A stretch of 64,000 bases of DNA from Hygrophila difformis. Taxonomy: Eukaryota > Streptophyta > Magnoliopsida > Lamiales > Acanthaceae. The stretch spans positions 55,766,915 to 55,830,914 of the forward strand of contig JAOANR010000006.1 of the NCBI GenBank assembly GCA_030278955.1. Direction: 5' to 3'. A program made the position numbers and the translations under genes. Of this stretch, positions 9,897 through 21,145 are shown piece by piece. How positions within the stretch are numbered: the stretch's first letter is position 1; each line of letters begins with the position of its first letter. The notes beneath the pieces are model-generated. The model did not search any database and was not told where the DNA came from. It saw only the letters and a program-made list of their open reading frames with translations.

Positions 9897-12800
9897 TGTA
9901 ACACCCCGGATTTGATAACCCAGGCCGGGATGCCACCGCCACACCTCCCTAGCGAGACACGGTTTCTCCGAGCTCACTAAAGAGATGTAAGGCTATGGTT
10001 TTTCAGGATTTAAAATATTCAAGTAGCCCATTCATAGATAGTTTAAAAATACTACATCAGAGTTGTAGCGAGAATATATATAAGTACGCAGCGGAAGTAA
10101 AGTGTATGCAGCGGAATTTGAAATATAGGGCCGACATGGCCAAACCACGGGTTAAACAGACCCGTTCATGCAAGTCATGTAAAATAAATAATTAAGTGTC
10201 CAAACGATTCCCCAATGAATGATCATGCTTCGTACTCTGTAGCAGAAAAAAAAATGAACAACGGGTCTTATCAGTATTATAAAATACTGAGTAAGTTAAT
10301 CCTTACATGACAATAAAGGGGTTAGATTTTTAGTAATTAAGATAAAACTTTTTGCCATGCATAAAAACATTTTAAAAAGAATGCGAAGATAATGCATACT
10401 TTAAAGACACATTTAAATTTCATAATTTAAAACTTAAGCATGGGCAATTATTTAAGACATGATTTAAAAGCATGAATAATGCCGTAAGAAAGTAATTAAA
10501 AATTTGAGCTTTAAAAATTTTCCCCGATACGCTACCATCAAAACGATTTTTAAATTTAGCCGGCAATCCGGCGGCCGCAGCCAATTTCGTAAAATCTCAG
10601 CTTTTAGAATATTTCCCGTTACGCCATTATCTCAACAATATATAGCCGGTGATCCGGCGGCCTCAGCCAATTTCATAAGTAACATCTCATCTAGCCGGTG
10701 ATCCGGCGGCCGCAGCCTATACGCCATACCCAGTACCACTCCGTCGAGCCTCGAGTAACCCATACGGATACACTCGAGAGAGTAGGCAGTTGGTCTCTTG
10801 TGACCAAATACGCCATATCCAGTACCGCTCCGTCGAGCCTCGAGTAACCCATGCGGATACACTCGAGAGGATAGGCCAAGATAATAACGGCAGATATCAA
10901 TAGTAACAGTTAGCCGGTGATCCGGCGGCCTCAGCCAATTTCATAAGTAACATGTCATTTTAGCCGGTAATCCGGCGGCCGCAGCCTATACGCCATACCC
11001 AGTACCACTCCGTCGAGCCTCGAGTAACCCATACGGATACACTCGAGAGGGTAGGCAGTTGGTCTCTTGTGACCAAATATGCCATATCCAGTACCGCTCC
11101 GTCGAGCCTCGAGTAACCCATACGGATACACTCGAGAGGATAGGCAGAATATAAGTTGCCGTGTTGTTGATTTTTCGCGCGTGATAGTCATAGCCGTTTT
11201 GGCACAAATTGCACAATTAGGAGGGCACCCTGCAGAGCACTCACCCCCTAAATTTTATGTAACCGATATCGTTTCAACTTTAGTATAACGGGATTTTCAA
11301 AATATAGCTTTTATCGTATCACAAGATTTCGATCGTTGTTTAAAAGATTTCAAAAATCGATCGATGTCCCAGTTTACGCCTTTTCAGTTTAAAAATCCAT
11401 TTCTTTGGCGATTGATCTGAAATTTTCACAGTAGCTCAAAAACATCCCAATGAACAACTTTCATGTTTTGAGTTTTTAGTAAAAACGATGGGGAGCATGT
11501 CAAAAATCAAGTTTTCTACTCAAATAGTATGCTGTCAGGATTCAGGTTTAACACATCTCAGAGATTTGACTTTTTAACATATCAAATGAGCTTCAAAAAT
11601 TCTGAAATTTGGTATGCACATACTAGACATGATTATATGCAACTTTTGTTTAGAACTCAAAGATTGAATCGGACTAGAAATGATAGAAATATGCTCATCA
11701 AGTTCGGTTAAGAAATCTGTGAACCTTTGAAAATTCCTTAAAACGCAGAATATGTCCGATTCGGTTTGGGGTTTCAAAACTTGATGAAAATGTATGAAAT
11801 TTTAAAGAGGTATTCAAGACTCATAGATCTATAACTTTTGTTTAGATCATGAAGATTGGTTCGGGCTAGAAATGATAGAAGTAAGTTCATCAAGTTCGGT
11901 TATGAAATCTGAAAATTTTTGAAAGTTCTTAAAACGCAGAATATGTCCGACTTGATTTGGGGTACCAAGACTTGATGAAAAATTCTGAAATTTTTACACA
12001 ATATAGCTTAAGATCTTAGGATCAAAATCTTAGTTTTGAGTTTTCAGGTTTGAACGCTCGTAATAAGAGTTTTGTTCGGATTTCAGAAAATACGTAGATT
12101 GGGGTTTTTAGGTTCGATTTTAACGTTTCGTTTAAGATTCAATGTTTCGGATATCTTCAAACCACCCGTATTGATATGTAAGTTATCAACTTACATAGAG
12201 TGAGTTCCTTGAACGTTCTAAGGTTGATCGATTTGTCCAAAATCGCCACGAACGAATCTACGCAACACGTTCTTCTTCTCCTTTGGCTACGAACGTGTTT
12301 GTAAGTAAAGATTCGTAAGTTAGGAGGTTGATTATAATCTTAAAGCAATAAGGAAAGTTGATTGACACCTTACCAACAATCCAATGTCTGCAAATCCTTG
12401 ATCTCCACACCACCTTGGTAGGATTTGCTTGCCGGAAAGTTCGCCGGAAGTTCGCCGGAAGGTGTTTGGCTTAGAGAGAGTTTTTTTTTGGAGAGTTTGG
12501 GAGTGAATGATTGCTTAGAATGGCTGAGAATGGAGGTATGATTGATTACATATCGTCCAAATAATGTTCCCTCCCGTGATAGATCGGATTCCCAGCCTAG
12601 GGGTCAAGGAATATGGCAAGAAAGTCGCCAAAACGCGACAATGGCTGTTGTCAGGACGTTGGCGCGGGGTTGGCGCGCGAATCGGCCAAAGTCCGCGCCG
12701 GTGCGCGCCACCCAGAACGCGACAATCGTCGACGCGGCGATGGCGCGGGGTTGGCGCGCCGTTTTGGCTAAACCCCGCGCGGACAGCGCGCCACTCTCGC

Positions 12801-13280
12801 CTGGACTTCGGTCCGGGCGGTGTCGTGCGATCCGTCGTGCTTTTCCTCCTCTCTTTCGGACTTCTATTCTCTTACGTTTTCGGGCTCGATTTTTCGGGTC
12901 ATTCTCGGTCATAAATCCTTATCTTAAGTTTATCTTGACTCAAATGGACTTCGTGTTAAAATATTAAGTCCGTCGGTCTCGGTTTCGTCGGCTTCTAATC
13001 CGTCGTCTTTTTATTCCTGTGTAATTCGACTTCACGGGTTCTTGGAATTAAAATTCTTTTCCTTCATGAACTTAACTCCAATTATTTTTACTCAATTCAT
13101 GGAATGTCTTCGGGCTTCCTTTCCCTCTTTTATTCCATTTTGAATTTAAATCTATCGGCGTTTCATTTCCGAGCAATAATTTATTGTGATAAATTATTTT
13201 CTTCTTCTCGGAAATATTTCAACATTGATCGGAATAAATTTTTATTCCCTTGGACGTTGATAAAAATCTGGGGTGTTACA
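9897..13280 (-). repeat. 5' LTR of element B (3,384 bp)
   Basis: Same length and, as far as compared by eye, same sequence as 2211-5594. Ends TGTAACACCCC..GGGGTGTTACA. It should hold the promoter for the element transcript; I could not place the TATA box with confidence. Confidence 0.93.
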
Positions 13281-13285
13281 TTACT
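13281..13285. repeat. Target-site duplication of element B, right copy (ttact)
   Basis: Perfect match to 2206-2210, directly after the LTR end. Confidence 0.9.
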
Positions 13286-13560
13286 AAACTTTTAGAACTC
13301 TAAATATACCGATCCGAACCACACTCGACACTCTCCTCTCACTTGTTTTATATCCATGTCTCTAGCTGAGTTATGATTTTTTTCACAGCTTGTTGCCCGT
13401 ATTTATAGTTGAGCATGGCGGTTTCTTCATGAATTTTTTTATTCACGTAGCTTTGATGATCTGCCTAGTCTTTGTATAGACTATCAAACTTGTACATCCT
13501 AATTCTATTACACGTATTCATGCATGCAAAATTTGTTATACTCTCTATACGTGGACACTT
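13286..13560 (-). mobile_element. 5' LTR of element A, second part
   Basis: Continuation of the LTR cut by element B. On the minus strand a TATAAATAC box (about 13395-13404) is followed by a 5'-UTR-like sequence towards 13286, as expected for the U3/R part of an LTR promoter. The outer (TG) end of the LTR is not identified; 13560 is a guess. Confidence 0.4.
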
Positions 13561-14058
13561 TGCTTCCCTTGTAAGTGTATACTATCTTTTTGTTTTGTTC
13601 TTGATCATACTTTATTGCATTATATTATTTTATTTACTAATCTTTTTGTTCTTGATTAATTTTTTCAATGCCATGTATTTTTTTTTCAACATACCGTGCA
13701 TTATTATTTTATTTTATTTTCCAGCATTGCATCTTTATGATGGCTGAATTTCTTGATCTGCATTTTATTGAGTTGAACTGGGTTATTATACTATCACTTA
13801 TTTTCATTTGATCTTAAAATCGAAAAATCTTTTATTGATAATGGAGTTCGAACTTAGGACCTATAAAATAGGAGTCTCACCTTACTACCAATAGGTGATT
13901 GATGATTTTATGTTAAATAATAAAATTAAAAGAATATCTGATCTTTATTTGATAAAATATTTTCCCTTGAAAAATAACTCATTTCAAATGATCTCTTATC
14001 TTGGAAAAGATTAGTTTATTTTCCAACTCAATTTATTTTCTTAAGAAATAATATCAAA
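13561..14058. other. AT-rich sequence, no gene seen
   Basis: Low-complexity AT-rich DNA between the element A LTR and the pararetrovirus movement-protein stop. It should contain the viral polymerase start if the virus were complete, but no protease or RT similarity is visible. Confidence 0.5.
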
Positions 14059-15123
14059 TTATTTCTTTAGAAAAACATAGCTAACTTTCAGGGTATTACA
14101 GTTAATCTTTTCAGTGATGTCAAATATTACTCGTATTTCTTTCCATCCTTCAGGGCATTTAATTTTTATATTATCTACCCCAATGGATTGAGGAGTTAAA
14201 TCTTTGATGAACTCATTTCCTTTATATGCCATAATTCTATCTTCCGAAAAAGACATACGGCTTGCATACTCAATTCTAGCACTCGTTGATCTGTCTAGAA
14301 TTGGATGATCTCTTATCTGTATGTCTACTCCTCCTAACCTTGGAATCTGGGTAGGATTTGGAGTCATGACTTTAGCAAATTCCTTGAAAATTCTAGGAAT
14401 TTCTATATATTCTTTCCTGAGAAATAAGTCAGAATGATGACTATTGGAAAGTGCATAAGAGATTCTATAAGTTATAGAATATGGCCTGTTCCCTTCTTTC
14501 ATCAGATCTTTTCTTTTAAAATTCTGATGAAGGGTTAGAACCCTACTAAAATCTTGGTCAGCTAAGTTATAGGAAATTCTGGGATGTATGTCAAACATTA
14601 ACTTCCCAGCATATAAATTTCCTACCATAGTTCCAAGAAGACCATCTCTAAGGTTATTGATTCTTCTATCAGTGACTGATAGATGTAATTCAGAATCAAT
14701 GCCTTCTTTGAAGGTTGCCTTAATTACTACTTCAATGGCTCCTATGTGGATCCATTTCATAGTAATGGCGATTTCCTCCTTCATTCTGCTTAATTCCTCA
14801 AGAATTTCTTCTTTAGGAATTAATTGCATATCCATCACATTACAAGTAAGTTCCATAGGAATTGCAAACTCACCTGCACTTACCTTGTAGATGATGTTAT
14901 GTCTTCTTTGGTTGAGTCCCATCTGGTTAAGAACTCGTCCAATCCCGCCAATTCTGAATCCGTCATATGGGCTGAGGTTGGAATCTTGTGGCATTATTCT
15001 TTCCATGGTTCGATTCGAGATCGTCATCCTTGAAAAGAATCCGGACAGGTTTTCAGTTGTCTGAATCCTGTCCTCTTCAGTCAGACTCGGTTGAAGATCC
15101 ATCTGAATATGAGTCCGAGTCAC
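14059..15123 (-). CDS. Pararetrovirus movement protein (endogenous copy)
   Basis: A 354-residue ORF resembling the 30K-superfamily movement domain of caulimovirids. This family lines plasmodesmata with tubules and moves virus between cells. The core (about residues 115-260) has the G-A-I-E-V-x-I-K strand, a V-T-D-R-R-I segment, the L-Y-A-G-K-L-M-F-D strand and the N-S-H-H-S stretch near its end. The ORF is open, and its start overlaps the end of the coat ORF by 47 bases in another frame. Expression in the plant genome is unknown; no promoter was recognised. The match is by motif recall, not by search. Confidence 0.75.
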   Translation of the reverse strand: MTRTHIQMDLQPSLTEEDRIQTTENLSGFFSRMTISNRTMERIMPQDSNLSPYDGFRIGGIGRVLNQMGLNQRRHNIIYKVSAGEFAIPMELTCNVMDMQLIPKEEILEELSRMKEEIAITMKWIHIGAIEVVIKATFKEGIDSELHLSVTDRRINNLRDGLLGTMVGNLYAGKLMFDIHPRISYNLADQDFSRVLTLHQNFKRKDLMKEGNRPYSITYRISYALSNSHHSDLFLRKEYIEIPRIFKEFAKVMTPNPTQIPRLGGVDIQIRDHPILDRSTSARIEYASRMSFSEDRIMAYKGNEFIKDLTPQSIGVDNIKIKCPEGWKEIRVIFDITEKINCNTLKVSYVFLKK

Positions 15124-16456
15124 TTCTTAATTCTTCCTCGTAGATGCTTTCATCGGAGGGGATGTCTTCAAACTGATAGATTGGTACCAGCTTTCCATGG
15201 TAGACTGCTTCCACGATATCCTCCGTGGCTTCGTACATTCGTACCTCACGATTCTGAGGGCAATCGGGTGAGATATGACCTCTGGCTCCACACTTCCAAT
15301 AGTTGCAGTCCTTGAAACTTTCATTGGCTCGGGTATGGGCTCGTCTGAATGTTCTCTTGGACGTGGTTCTCCCCGTGCTCCTTGCTGCTGAGCTAGTTGA
15401 ACCTTGGGATGAACTCTTCGTCGTTCCCGTTCTTTGTCCAGTTTTGTATGATCTGGCCTTGCCCTTGGACCACCATGCTCTTCTTCTTCGGAATGGAGGT
15501 CTTCTGAAACTCCTACTGTATGAGCCTCGACTCTTCTTCTTTCTCCTCTTTTCTTCTGATTCTCCTATAATTGTTGGAAAATCGTTATTTTCACAGCAAA
15601 GAGGAGTTCTTTTTATTTTACCTCTTAATCTCTTGATGTTCTTTTGGGCTGCTGCCTGTTGACACCATTCTTTGAGCTTATCCTTTAAGAAGGATATTCT
15701 TCGGGCTATTGAGTCCACTGTACCAGGGGGTACTGTGTACGCTTGGATCAACATTTCTCTCCATGGGCTGCAGATCTTTGCAAAGAACATGGGACATGCT
15801 ACTTCAGCTGTCATCTCACTCCGAAAATAGTATTTACGAAACCAGTAGATATATTCGTCTACTGCGCAAATACTTCTTAACTCCATACCCAACAGTGCTT
15901 GGGTATAGACTTTGATTTTTTCTGTTCTCTGTTCTTCAAAATAACCATCTCCTACAAAATGGGTTTTGAATAAGAGGCCAAACCTTTCGCAGATTGTGCT
16001 TTTGGATTCTCCTTCGAGTATTTGCTCTTTTAAAGCAGCTGTGGAGTTTTTCCAGCCCAGCTTTGCCGATCCTTCGAGACTTAGCTCTATTAATCTGACA
16101 AAGTTTTCTTTATCGAGTTCCAGGGTGGTTGCTGCAATCTTCATTGAAGCTACCCATTCGTCGATCAGGTCTTCGATGTTTCGGAAGTCGATAACGTCGA
16201 GGTTCAGTGTTATGCCATATGGATTTAATGGTTGTAACATCGTCTTGGCCCACAGTGTGGATTCTGGTGCTCTACTTGGGTTTCGTCCTGGGTTTCGTCT
16301 TGCATTGAGATGCACCTCAGGATACCTGTTCATGTAGAAGTCTGTACTTTCTCTCATTGGGACATCAGGCGGTCCATCGTGGGTCACGTTGGATCCTGAT
16401 TCTTCCGCATAACCCAGTTGAAGAACTTCATTGGGTTTTACATTAACTAGATCCAT
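15077..16456 (-). CDS. Pararetrovirus coat protein (endogenous copy, zinc knuckle altered)
   Basis: A 459-residue ORF with the layout of caulimovirid capsid proteins: an acidic N-terminal region, a central helical capsid core (about residues 80-270), a strongly basic Arg/Lys/Ser-rich stretch (about 290-385), a zinc knuckle near residue 400, and an acidic Ser/Asp-rich tail. The knuckle keeps Cys, His and Cys (C-G-A-R-G-H-I-S-P-D-C), but the expected first Cys of the C-x2-C pair is Tyr, so metal binding is probably impaired. Otherwise the frame is open. The virion role is inferred from the family; this is a fossil or silent copy. Confidence 0.75.
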   Translation of the reverse strand: MDLVNVKPNEVLQLGYAEESGSNVTHDGPPDVPMRESTDFYMNRYPEVHLNARRNPGRNPSRAPESTLWAKTMLQPLNPYGITLNLDVIDFRNIEDLIDEWVASMKIAATTLELDKENFVRLIELSLEGSAKLGWKNSTAALKEQILEGESKSTICERFGLLFKTHFVGDGYFEEQRTEKIKVYTQALLGMELRSICAVDEYIYWFRKYYFRSEMTAEVACPMFFAKICSPWREMLIQAYTVPPGTVDSIARRISFLKDKLKEWCQQAAAQKNIKRLRGKIKRTPLCCENNDFPTIIGESEEKRRKKKSRGSYSRSFRRPPFRRRRAWWSKGKARSYKTGQRTGTTKSSSQGSTSSAARSTGRTTSKRTFRRAHTRANESFKDCNYWKCGARGHISPDCPQNREVRMYEATEDIVEAVYHGKLVPIYQFEDIPSDESIYEEELRSDSDSYSDGSSTESD

Positions 16457-16521
16457 AATCCCAAGTTAGGAAAATGATTCTGCTAATTCTTGTAGATTTG
16501 ATAGATCTGCCCTGGAAACAC

Positions 16522-16905
16522 TCATTCGACTGTTTTCAGGAGATCGATCATAAGCTCTTCTTGTGATTTTTGCTTTGGAACCATGATTGCTTTACCTTTT
16601 TGGTGTAAAGCTTGTACTGGTCCAAATGCATCTCTAATATTGGCTTGGTTATTCTTGGAAGATCCAGGAATATCCTTCTGCATTTTCTTGATATCCGAAA
16701 TGTCAAATTTCAGATTCAAAATCTCTTTCTTTAGATCTTGAAATAATTTCAAGATCTCCTCTGTTGACTGACTCAAGTTATCTATTTTTTCAGGTATAAT
16801 TAATACCCGGTTACCATAATCTTGAATCGTCTTTTGGATTTCTCTTAAGTTTTGTGATAACTTAGAGTTATCCGGATCAATTTCTTTCCAGTCAGTTCCT
16901 CTCAT
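16522..16905 (-). CDS. Small coiled-coil ORF of the pararetrovirus (virion-associated-protein-like)
   Basis: A 127-residue ORF, first in the viral order, 65 bases upstream of the coat ORF. Residues about 35-85 form a predicted coiled coil (regular L/I heptads: I-L-K-L-F..L-K-K-E-I-L-N-L-K). The C-terminal third is basic and polar. Size, position and coiled coil match the small virion-associated proteins of caulimovirids, but sequence similarity alone is too weak to be sure. Confidence 0.45.
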   Translation of the reverse strand: MRGTDWKEIDPDNSKLSQNLREIQKTIQDYGNRVLIIPEKIDNLSQSTEEILKLFQDLKKEILNLKFDISDIKKMQKDIPGSSKNNQANIRDAFGPVQALHQKGKAIMVPKQKSQEELMIDLLKTVE

Positions 16906-17111
16906 TTTTATGAAAGAAATTAATTTTAATAATATCTTGTCTTATAGACAAGTTCAAGAATTTCATCTGGAAATTTCTATTTTTTATTTCCAAATTTTGG
17001 AAATAACTCGTAGGTTTCAAATTAAATGAATCCATTAACTAATTAAATCTTCACCATTAACAGATAAAATATTATAAATAATATAATTAATATGTTCTTT
17101 AATAAAACCTA

Positions 17112-17124
17112 GGCTCTGATTTCA
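17112..17124 (-). other. Degenerate pararetroviral primer binding site
   Basis: The reverse complement reads TGAAATCAGAGCC, two mismatches from the initiator tRNA-Met complement TGGTATCAGAGCC. It lies about 200 bases upstream of the first viral ORF, where caulimovirids carry their minus-strand primer site. Confidence 0.5.
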
Positions 17125-17677
17125 ATTTTCAAGCGCATTAGGAGTCATTTGCATAATGAAAAATTAAGTATATTGAGAAAGGACTAAAGTAAATAAAGTC
17201 AAACTTTCTTGGGGTATGAATGAAATAAAGAAAAAGTTGTTGGGTTCCTTTATTAATTTCAAATTGGTCCTATGGCCTAAATTTTACAAAATTGTGTTTG
17301 TTATGACCTGTTTTCATAATTGTAACTTGTTATGGCCTAAAAGCGGAATAGCCTCCTTGTTATGGCCCTTTTTAACAGTTAACCCATAAATAAAAGGAAC
17401 ACACAATCCGCCAAAAAATTTGGCAATTTGGATTTGGATAAGGATAAAGATGACCGCCCACCCGTATATAATATGGGCCGGGTCGGGTCACACAAGACAC
17501 GAGTCCCGGCCATAGAGTGTAATGTAATGCAAATAGGCAATAGGCAATGTAACGGTGCAAGTGCAACGTGTAAAAAGAGCCACAGAGAGCACCACCGCCT
17601 GGAGATCAATTCTGTTCAGTCAAGTCAACCCTTCTTCCCTTGCTGCTGCTGCTGCTGCTGTTACCAAGTTACCAACA
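17125..17677 (+). promoter_or_regulatory. Promoter and 5' UTR region of the LanC-like gene
   Basis: 553 bases with no ORF of note. A CATAAATAAAAG box at 17385-17396 is a candidate TATA element. A (CTG)6-7 run at 17641-17660 lies in the presumed 5' UTR, 18 bases before the ATG. Confidence 0.4.
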
Positions 17678-20312
17678 ATGGTGGACCGTTGCTTCCCCAA
17701 CATGATGCCTGATTTCGTGCCCGAAAACCCCAACTTAATCCGGGAGGAACTCCAAGCCAATCGCGGTCAACTTCAAATTCATCCGCAGGGCACGCAGGAT
17801 TCGCTTCTCAGGCTCCTCTCACTCCCTTATGCCACCGTCTCTCAGCACCTCCAACGCGCTGCCCTTGACCTCAAAGAAACTGTAAAATTTTCCCTTTTTC
17901 TCTTTTTTACATTGCTTACTTCGGATGCAGTCGCCCTAAGCTTCATTAATTTCCTCCAAGTTCGACTTTTTGCAACTCGGTCTTCAAATGTGCTAGTGTT
18001 TATGCCCAATGGCCTCTTTATTAGGTTCGGGTTTCCTTGGAATCTCATGGAAGAACCAGGACACTAGGGTTTAAATTGTGATTCTCTGGGACACAATTCA
18101 GGAACCTCTATAAGGATAGTCTCTTTGGCGATATCAGAGTGCTTCAGTCTTTGGGACACAATTCAGGAACCTTTAAATTATGATTCCCATGGATGTTTGT
18201 TATTTTGAGTTATAACATTAATTAGATTCAGTGTGGTGTTTGTTTTTCCCCAACAGATTCATATGATTTGATGAGTTTTAGCTACAATTGAAAGTTGATT
18301 GATTGATCTACTTTTGATTTTGTTTCATTTCGTGGTTATGACTTACACGGTCTTAGAATTGTGCTTATCTAATGTTCTTTGGAGTATGTGATGGAAAATC
18401 ATGTTTTGTTTGTGAACAGATTGTGGTGGAGACATGGGGGCTCACTGGGCAACGTGTTGAGGATTTTACCTTGTATGTTGGTACATTGGGTACTGCCTTT
18501 CTGCTCTATAAATCTTTCCAGGTGACTCAGAATAAGAACGATTTGAGTCTTTGCTTGGAGATCATTAAGGCTTGTGACTCCTCTTCCAGACATTCCAGGT
18601 CTTGCCATTTATTTCCTTAACAGACTAAGATTACCTTGACACTTTTTTGTTTATCCCTTTTGTTTAAACATGGTTTTATTTATTAGTATTCATTTTACTT
18701 TTCTCTTTCCTATATATTTTGTATTTCATGAGTATATATGCCTCACTTTGCAAATTATAAATTTCTATATTAAGTTATTGTAAAGAAAGGAGTTTGTGGC
18801 CGAGTTGTTTGACGAATTACCCTTTGTATTGACTTTAGGTACTTGGTGAACAAAATAGACCATAGATTGTGATTTAAAAGAATGAATTTTGCTGCACTAG
18901 CTGCTGCAATCATTATTCATTAGGACATGATCACATGATATAATTCGTATAAGAAAATTGGAATGAACAAAATGTGTTAGATGCAAGACCATTAAATATG
19001 GAGTGCTTTGTGCTTTGAGATAATTGTTTTGTGGATCGATAACACTGCATCCAGCGATGTGACTTTCCTTCTCGGGAGATCTGGTGTTTGTGCACTGGGA
19101 GCTGTGGCGTCGAAGCTTATGGGTGATGATGATTTGCTTAATCATTATTTTTCCCAATTTAAAGAGGTATGGCGTCTTTATTGAATTCTCTTTGACTTGC
19201 AATTGCCATACATATAACTGTATCTAAATCAATATGTACATTGATGAAACAGATAAAGCTATCTAAAGATCACCCTGATGAGTTTTTATACGGTAGAGCT
19301 GGATATTTGTGGGCTTGTTTATTTCTTAACAAGCATTTAGGCGAGGGGACCATTCCGTCATCCACAGTGGTAGGCATGTAGTTTAGATTCATCTAAAAAG
19401 TAAGATCATTTCATTTGAAATCTAATGCTGCTTTCTTGAATCTTGATCAGGATGCTATTGCAGGAGACATTATCAAAACTGGAAAGAAACTAGGTGAAAG
19501 AGGTGGGTGTCCTTTGATGTTCAAATGGCATGGTAAGAGGTACTGGGGTGCAGCTCATGGTTTGGCTGGAATAATGCACGTTCTGATGCATTGTAATCTG
19601 TCATCAAGTGACCTTGATGATGTCAAAGGAACTCTTCTGTACATGATCAGAAACCGATTCCCCAGTGGGAATTATCCTGTGAGTGAAGAAGATAAGACGA
19701 GAGATGTTCTTGTACACTGGTGCCATGGAGCTCCTGGAATCGCTCTCACACTTGTTAAAGCTGCTGAGGTGAAATATTTAATTTGAGTAATCTACCTTTA
19801 TTTCTTTAAATTTAAAGGAATCCAAGTATTAAAATTTACAAATATTTAAGCATCGATTTGATCATTATTGCACCATTGAATTTAACTTTTTAAATTACTT
19901 ACTTCCAGTCATATTGTTACATAAAAGGATATGGTGCACCAGTGTTTTCCTGAAGAAATATCCCAATTCTCAGGTATTTGGAGACAAAGAGTTTCTTGAA
20001 GCTGCCATGAGTGCAGCAGAGGTAGTATGGAATCGTGGCCTCCTGAAACGAGTTGGGATTTGCCATGGCATCAGTGGAAATGCTTATATCTTCCTTTCTC
20101 TTTACCGGTTAACTGGAATTACTGAGTATTTATACAGAGCAAAAGCATTTGCCTGCTTTTTGCTGGATAGAGCTCACGTGCTTATGTCAACCGGAGAAAT
20201 GCATGGAGGGGATAACAGTTTCTCACTGTTTGAAGGAATTGGTGGGATGTCTCACCTTTTCCTTGACATGGTTCAACCAAAGAATGCTAGATTCCCAGGG
20301 TATGAATTCTGA
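17678..20312 (+). CDS. GCL2: LanC-like protein (GCL2/GCR2 family)
   Basis: Six exons: 17678-17881, 18420-18598, 19055-19166, 19253-19369, 19451-19768, 19974-20312. All introns are GT..AG and the frame is continuous, giving 422 residues. The ATG at 17678 starts a sequence aligned with the N-terminus of Arabidopsis GCR2 family proteins. The protein is a LanC-like double alpha-toroid. The W-C-H-G motif (Cys295) and the G-I-C-H-G motif (Cys340, His341) supply the zinc ligands, and the Y-W-G-A-A-H-G-L-A-G stretch is also conserved. Animal LANCLs add glutathione to dehydrated residues; the plant role is unsettled, and earlier claims that GCR2 is a GPCR or ABA receptor are disputed. The C-terminus P-G-Y-E-F is the usual family end. 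The next gene on the right, PLT4-like, is convergent, as suggested by Arabidopsis At2g20770/At2g20780. No lesion seen. Confidence 0.93.
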
Positions 20313-21145
20313 TCATACCTGCATACAAGTTACTTGTAAAATGTGTAAAGATGTGTCTTCTTCATGTTTGGATTCCACTTACTGTGACATTAATCACGAC
20401 TTCTATCAATGTACAATTGCTTTTATGTGTTGGTACGCAGTTTATGTTCTTCTGGTTGGTCTGTAAAGATCATTTGAATGTCTGAAAATGTTTAGCCAAT
20501 ATTGCAAGTCATATCTTTCAACATCAGACTTGCAAATGCTGAGCAATACAGAGATGAATATTACTTAGCAAAATGTTGTAACCAATCCAATCCTTCAACA
20601 TTTGTCAATCCATTACCATTCTGAACTCAAATACTTTATATGCTATATTTATTTGTTATTTGGAGAGGGGTTGGACCCTCAGGCAATTAAGGCTTAATCT
20701 GAAGTATGTAACAAATTTAGAACTCACATATAAAACAAAGGCACAAGTATCATTCTTTCTATTGTTGAGAATTGTTTTGCCTGCTGGAACTGGAGTTTCA
20801 TTACTGGTTTTGACATGATGAGTTTATTTATAATTGTTACTGAAATACAAGTTCACAACTGCTTTGTCACGAATTTAATCATATCATTGATAAGCTTGTT
20901 TAGCACTGGTGAAGGGCAAAGTTCACCAAGGTATGAGATATCCTTTCCGCTTCAAATTTGGTTTCTATCCAGAGTGACAGGTACATGCCAATTAATTGGT
21001 GCCTTCAAGACACCTTCTCTACACAGTTTTCTGTGAAGGAATTCAACAAATGATTCTCTACCTCATTCCCCATTTGTATTGATCCATTCTGAATCAATGG
21101 GAATTTGCTAATGAAGACAATGTGCAGTAACATTGTCAAGAAAAC
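20313..21145. other. 3' UTR and intergenic sequence between convergent genes
   Basis: 833 bases between the stop codons of the LanC-like gene (+) and the PLT4-like gene (-). AT-rich, with only unsupported short ORFs. It must hold both 3' UTRs; poly(A) sites were not placed. Confidence 0.5.

Larger units (their letters stand above)
2211..13280 (-). mobile_element. Non-autonomous Ty3/gypsy-type LTR element B with antisense gene
   Basis: Complete element of 11,070 bp on the minus strand: 3' LTR 2211-5594, internal region 5595-9896 (4,302 bp), 5' LTR 9897-13280, with a perfect TSD ttact. The LTRs have the same length (3,384 bp, offset 7,686) and I saw no difference when comparing them, so the insertion is very young. 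The internal region has no gag, protease, reverse transcriptase or RNase H. It keeps only the integrase C-terminus/chromodomain, two hairpin-PPT modules, a small sense ORF and a large antisense ORF with an apparent 5'-UTR intron. It must have been mobilised by proteins of a related chromovirus, for which the gypsy element at 45220-57001 is a plausible relative. Confidence 0.9.
14059..17124 (-). mobile_element. Endogenous pararetrovirus fragment (Caulimoviridae)
   Basis: Three minus-strand ORFs in viral order: a small coiled-coil ORF (16905-16522), coat protein (16456-15077) and movement protein (15123-14059). They are preceded by a degenerate initiator-tRNA primer site (17112-17124). There is no protease, RT, RNase H or transactivator, so this is a partial genome, about 3 kb. 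The coat-before-movement order recalls cavemovirus/solendovirus-type genomes rather than badnaviruses; the genus is not resolved. It lies directly upstream of the LanC-like gene, in opposite orientation. Confidence 0.75.

Noticed and set aside
20815..21036. Possible extra exon of the LanC-like gene
   Set aside because: The gene already ends with the family C-terminus at 20312, and no similarity was seen.
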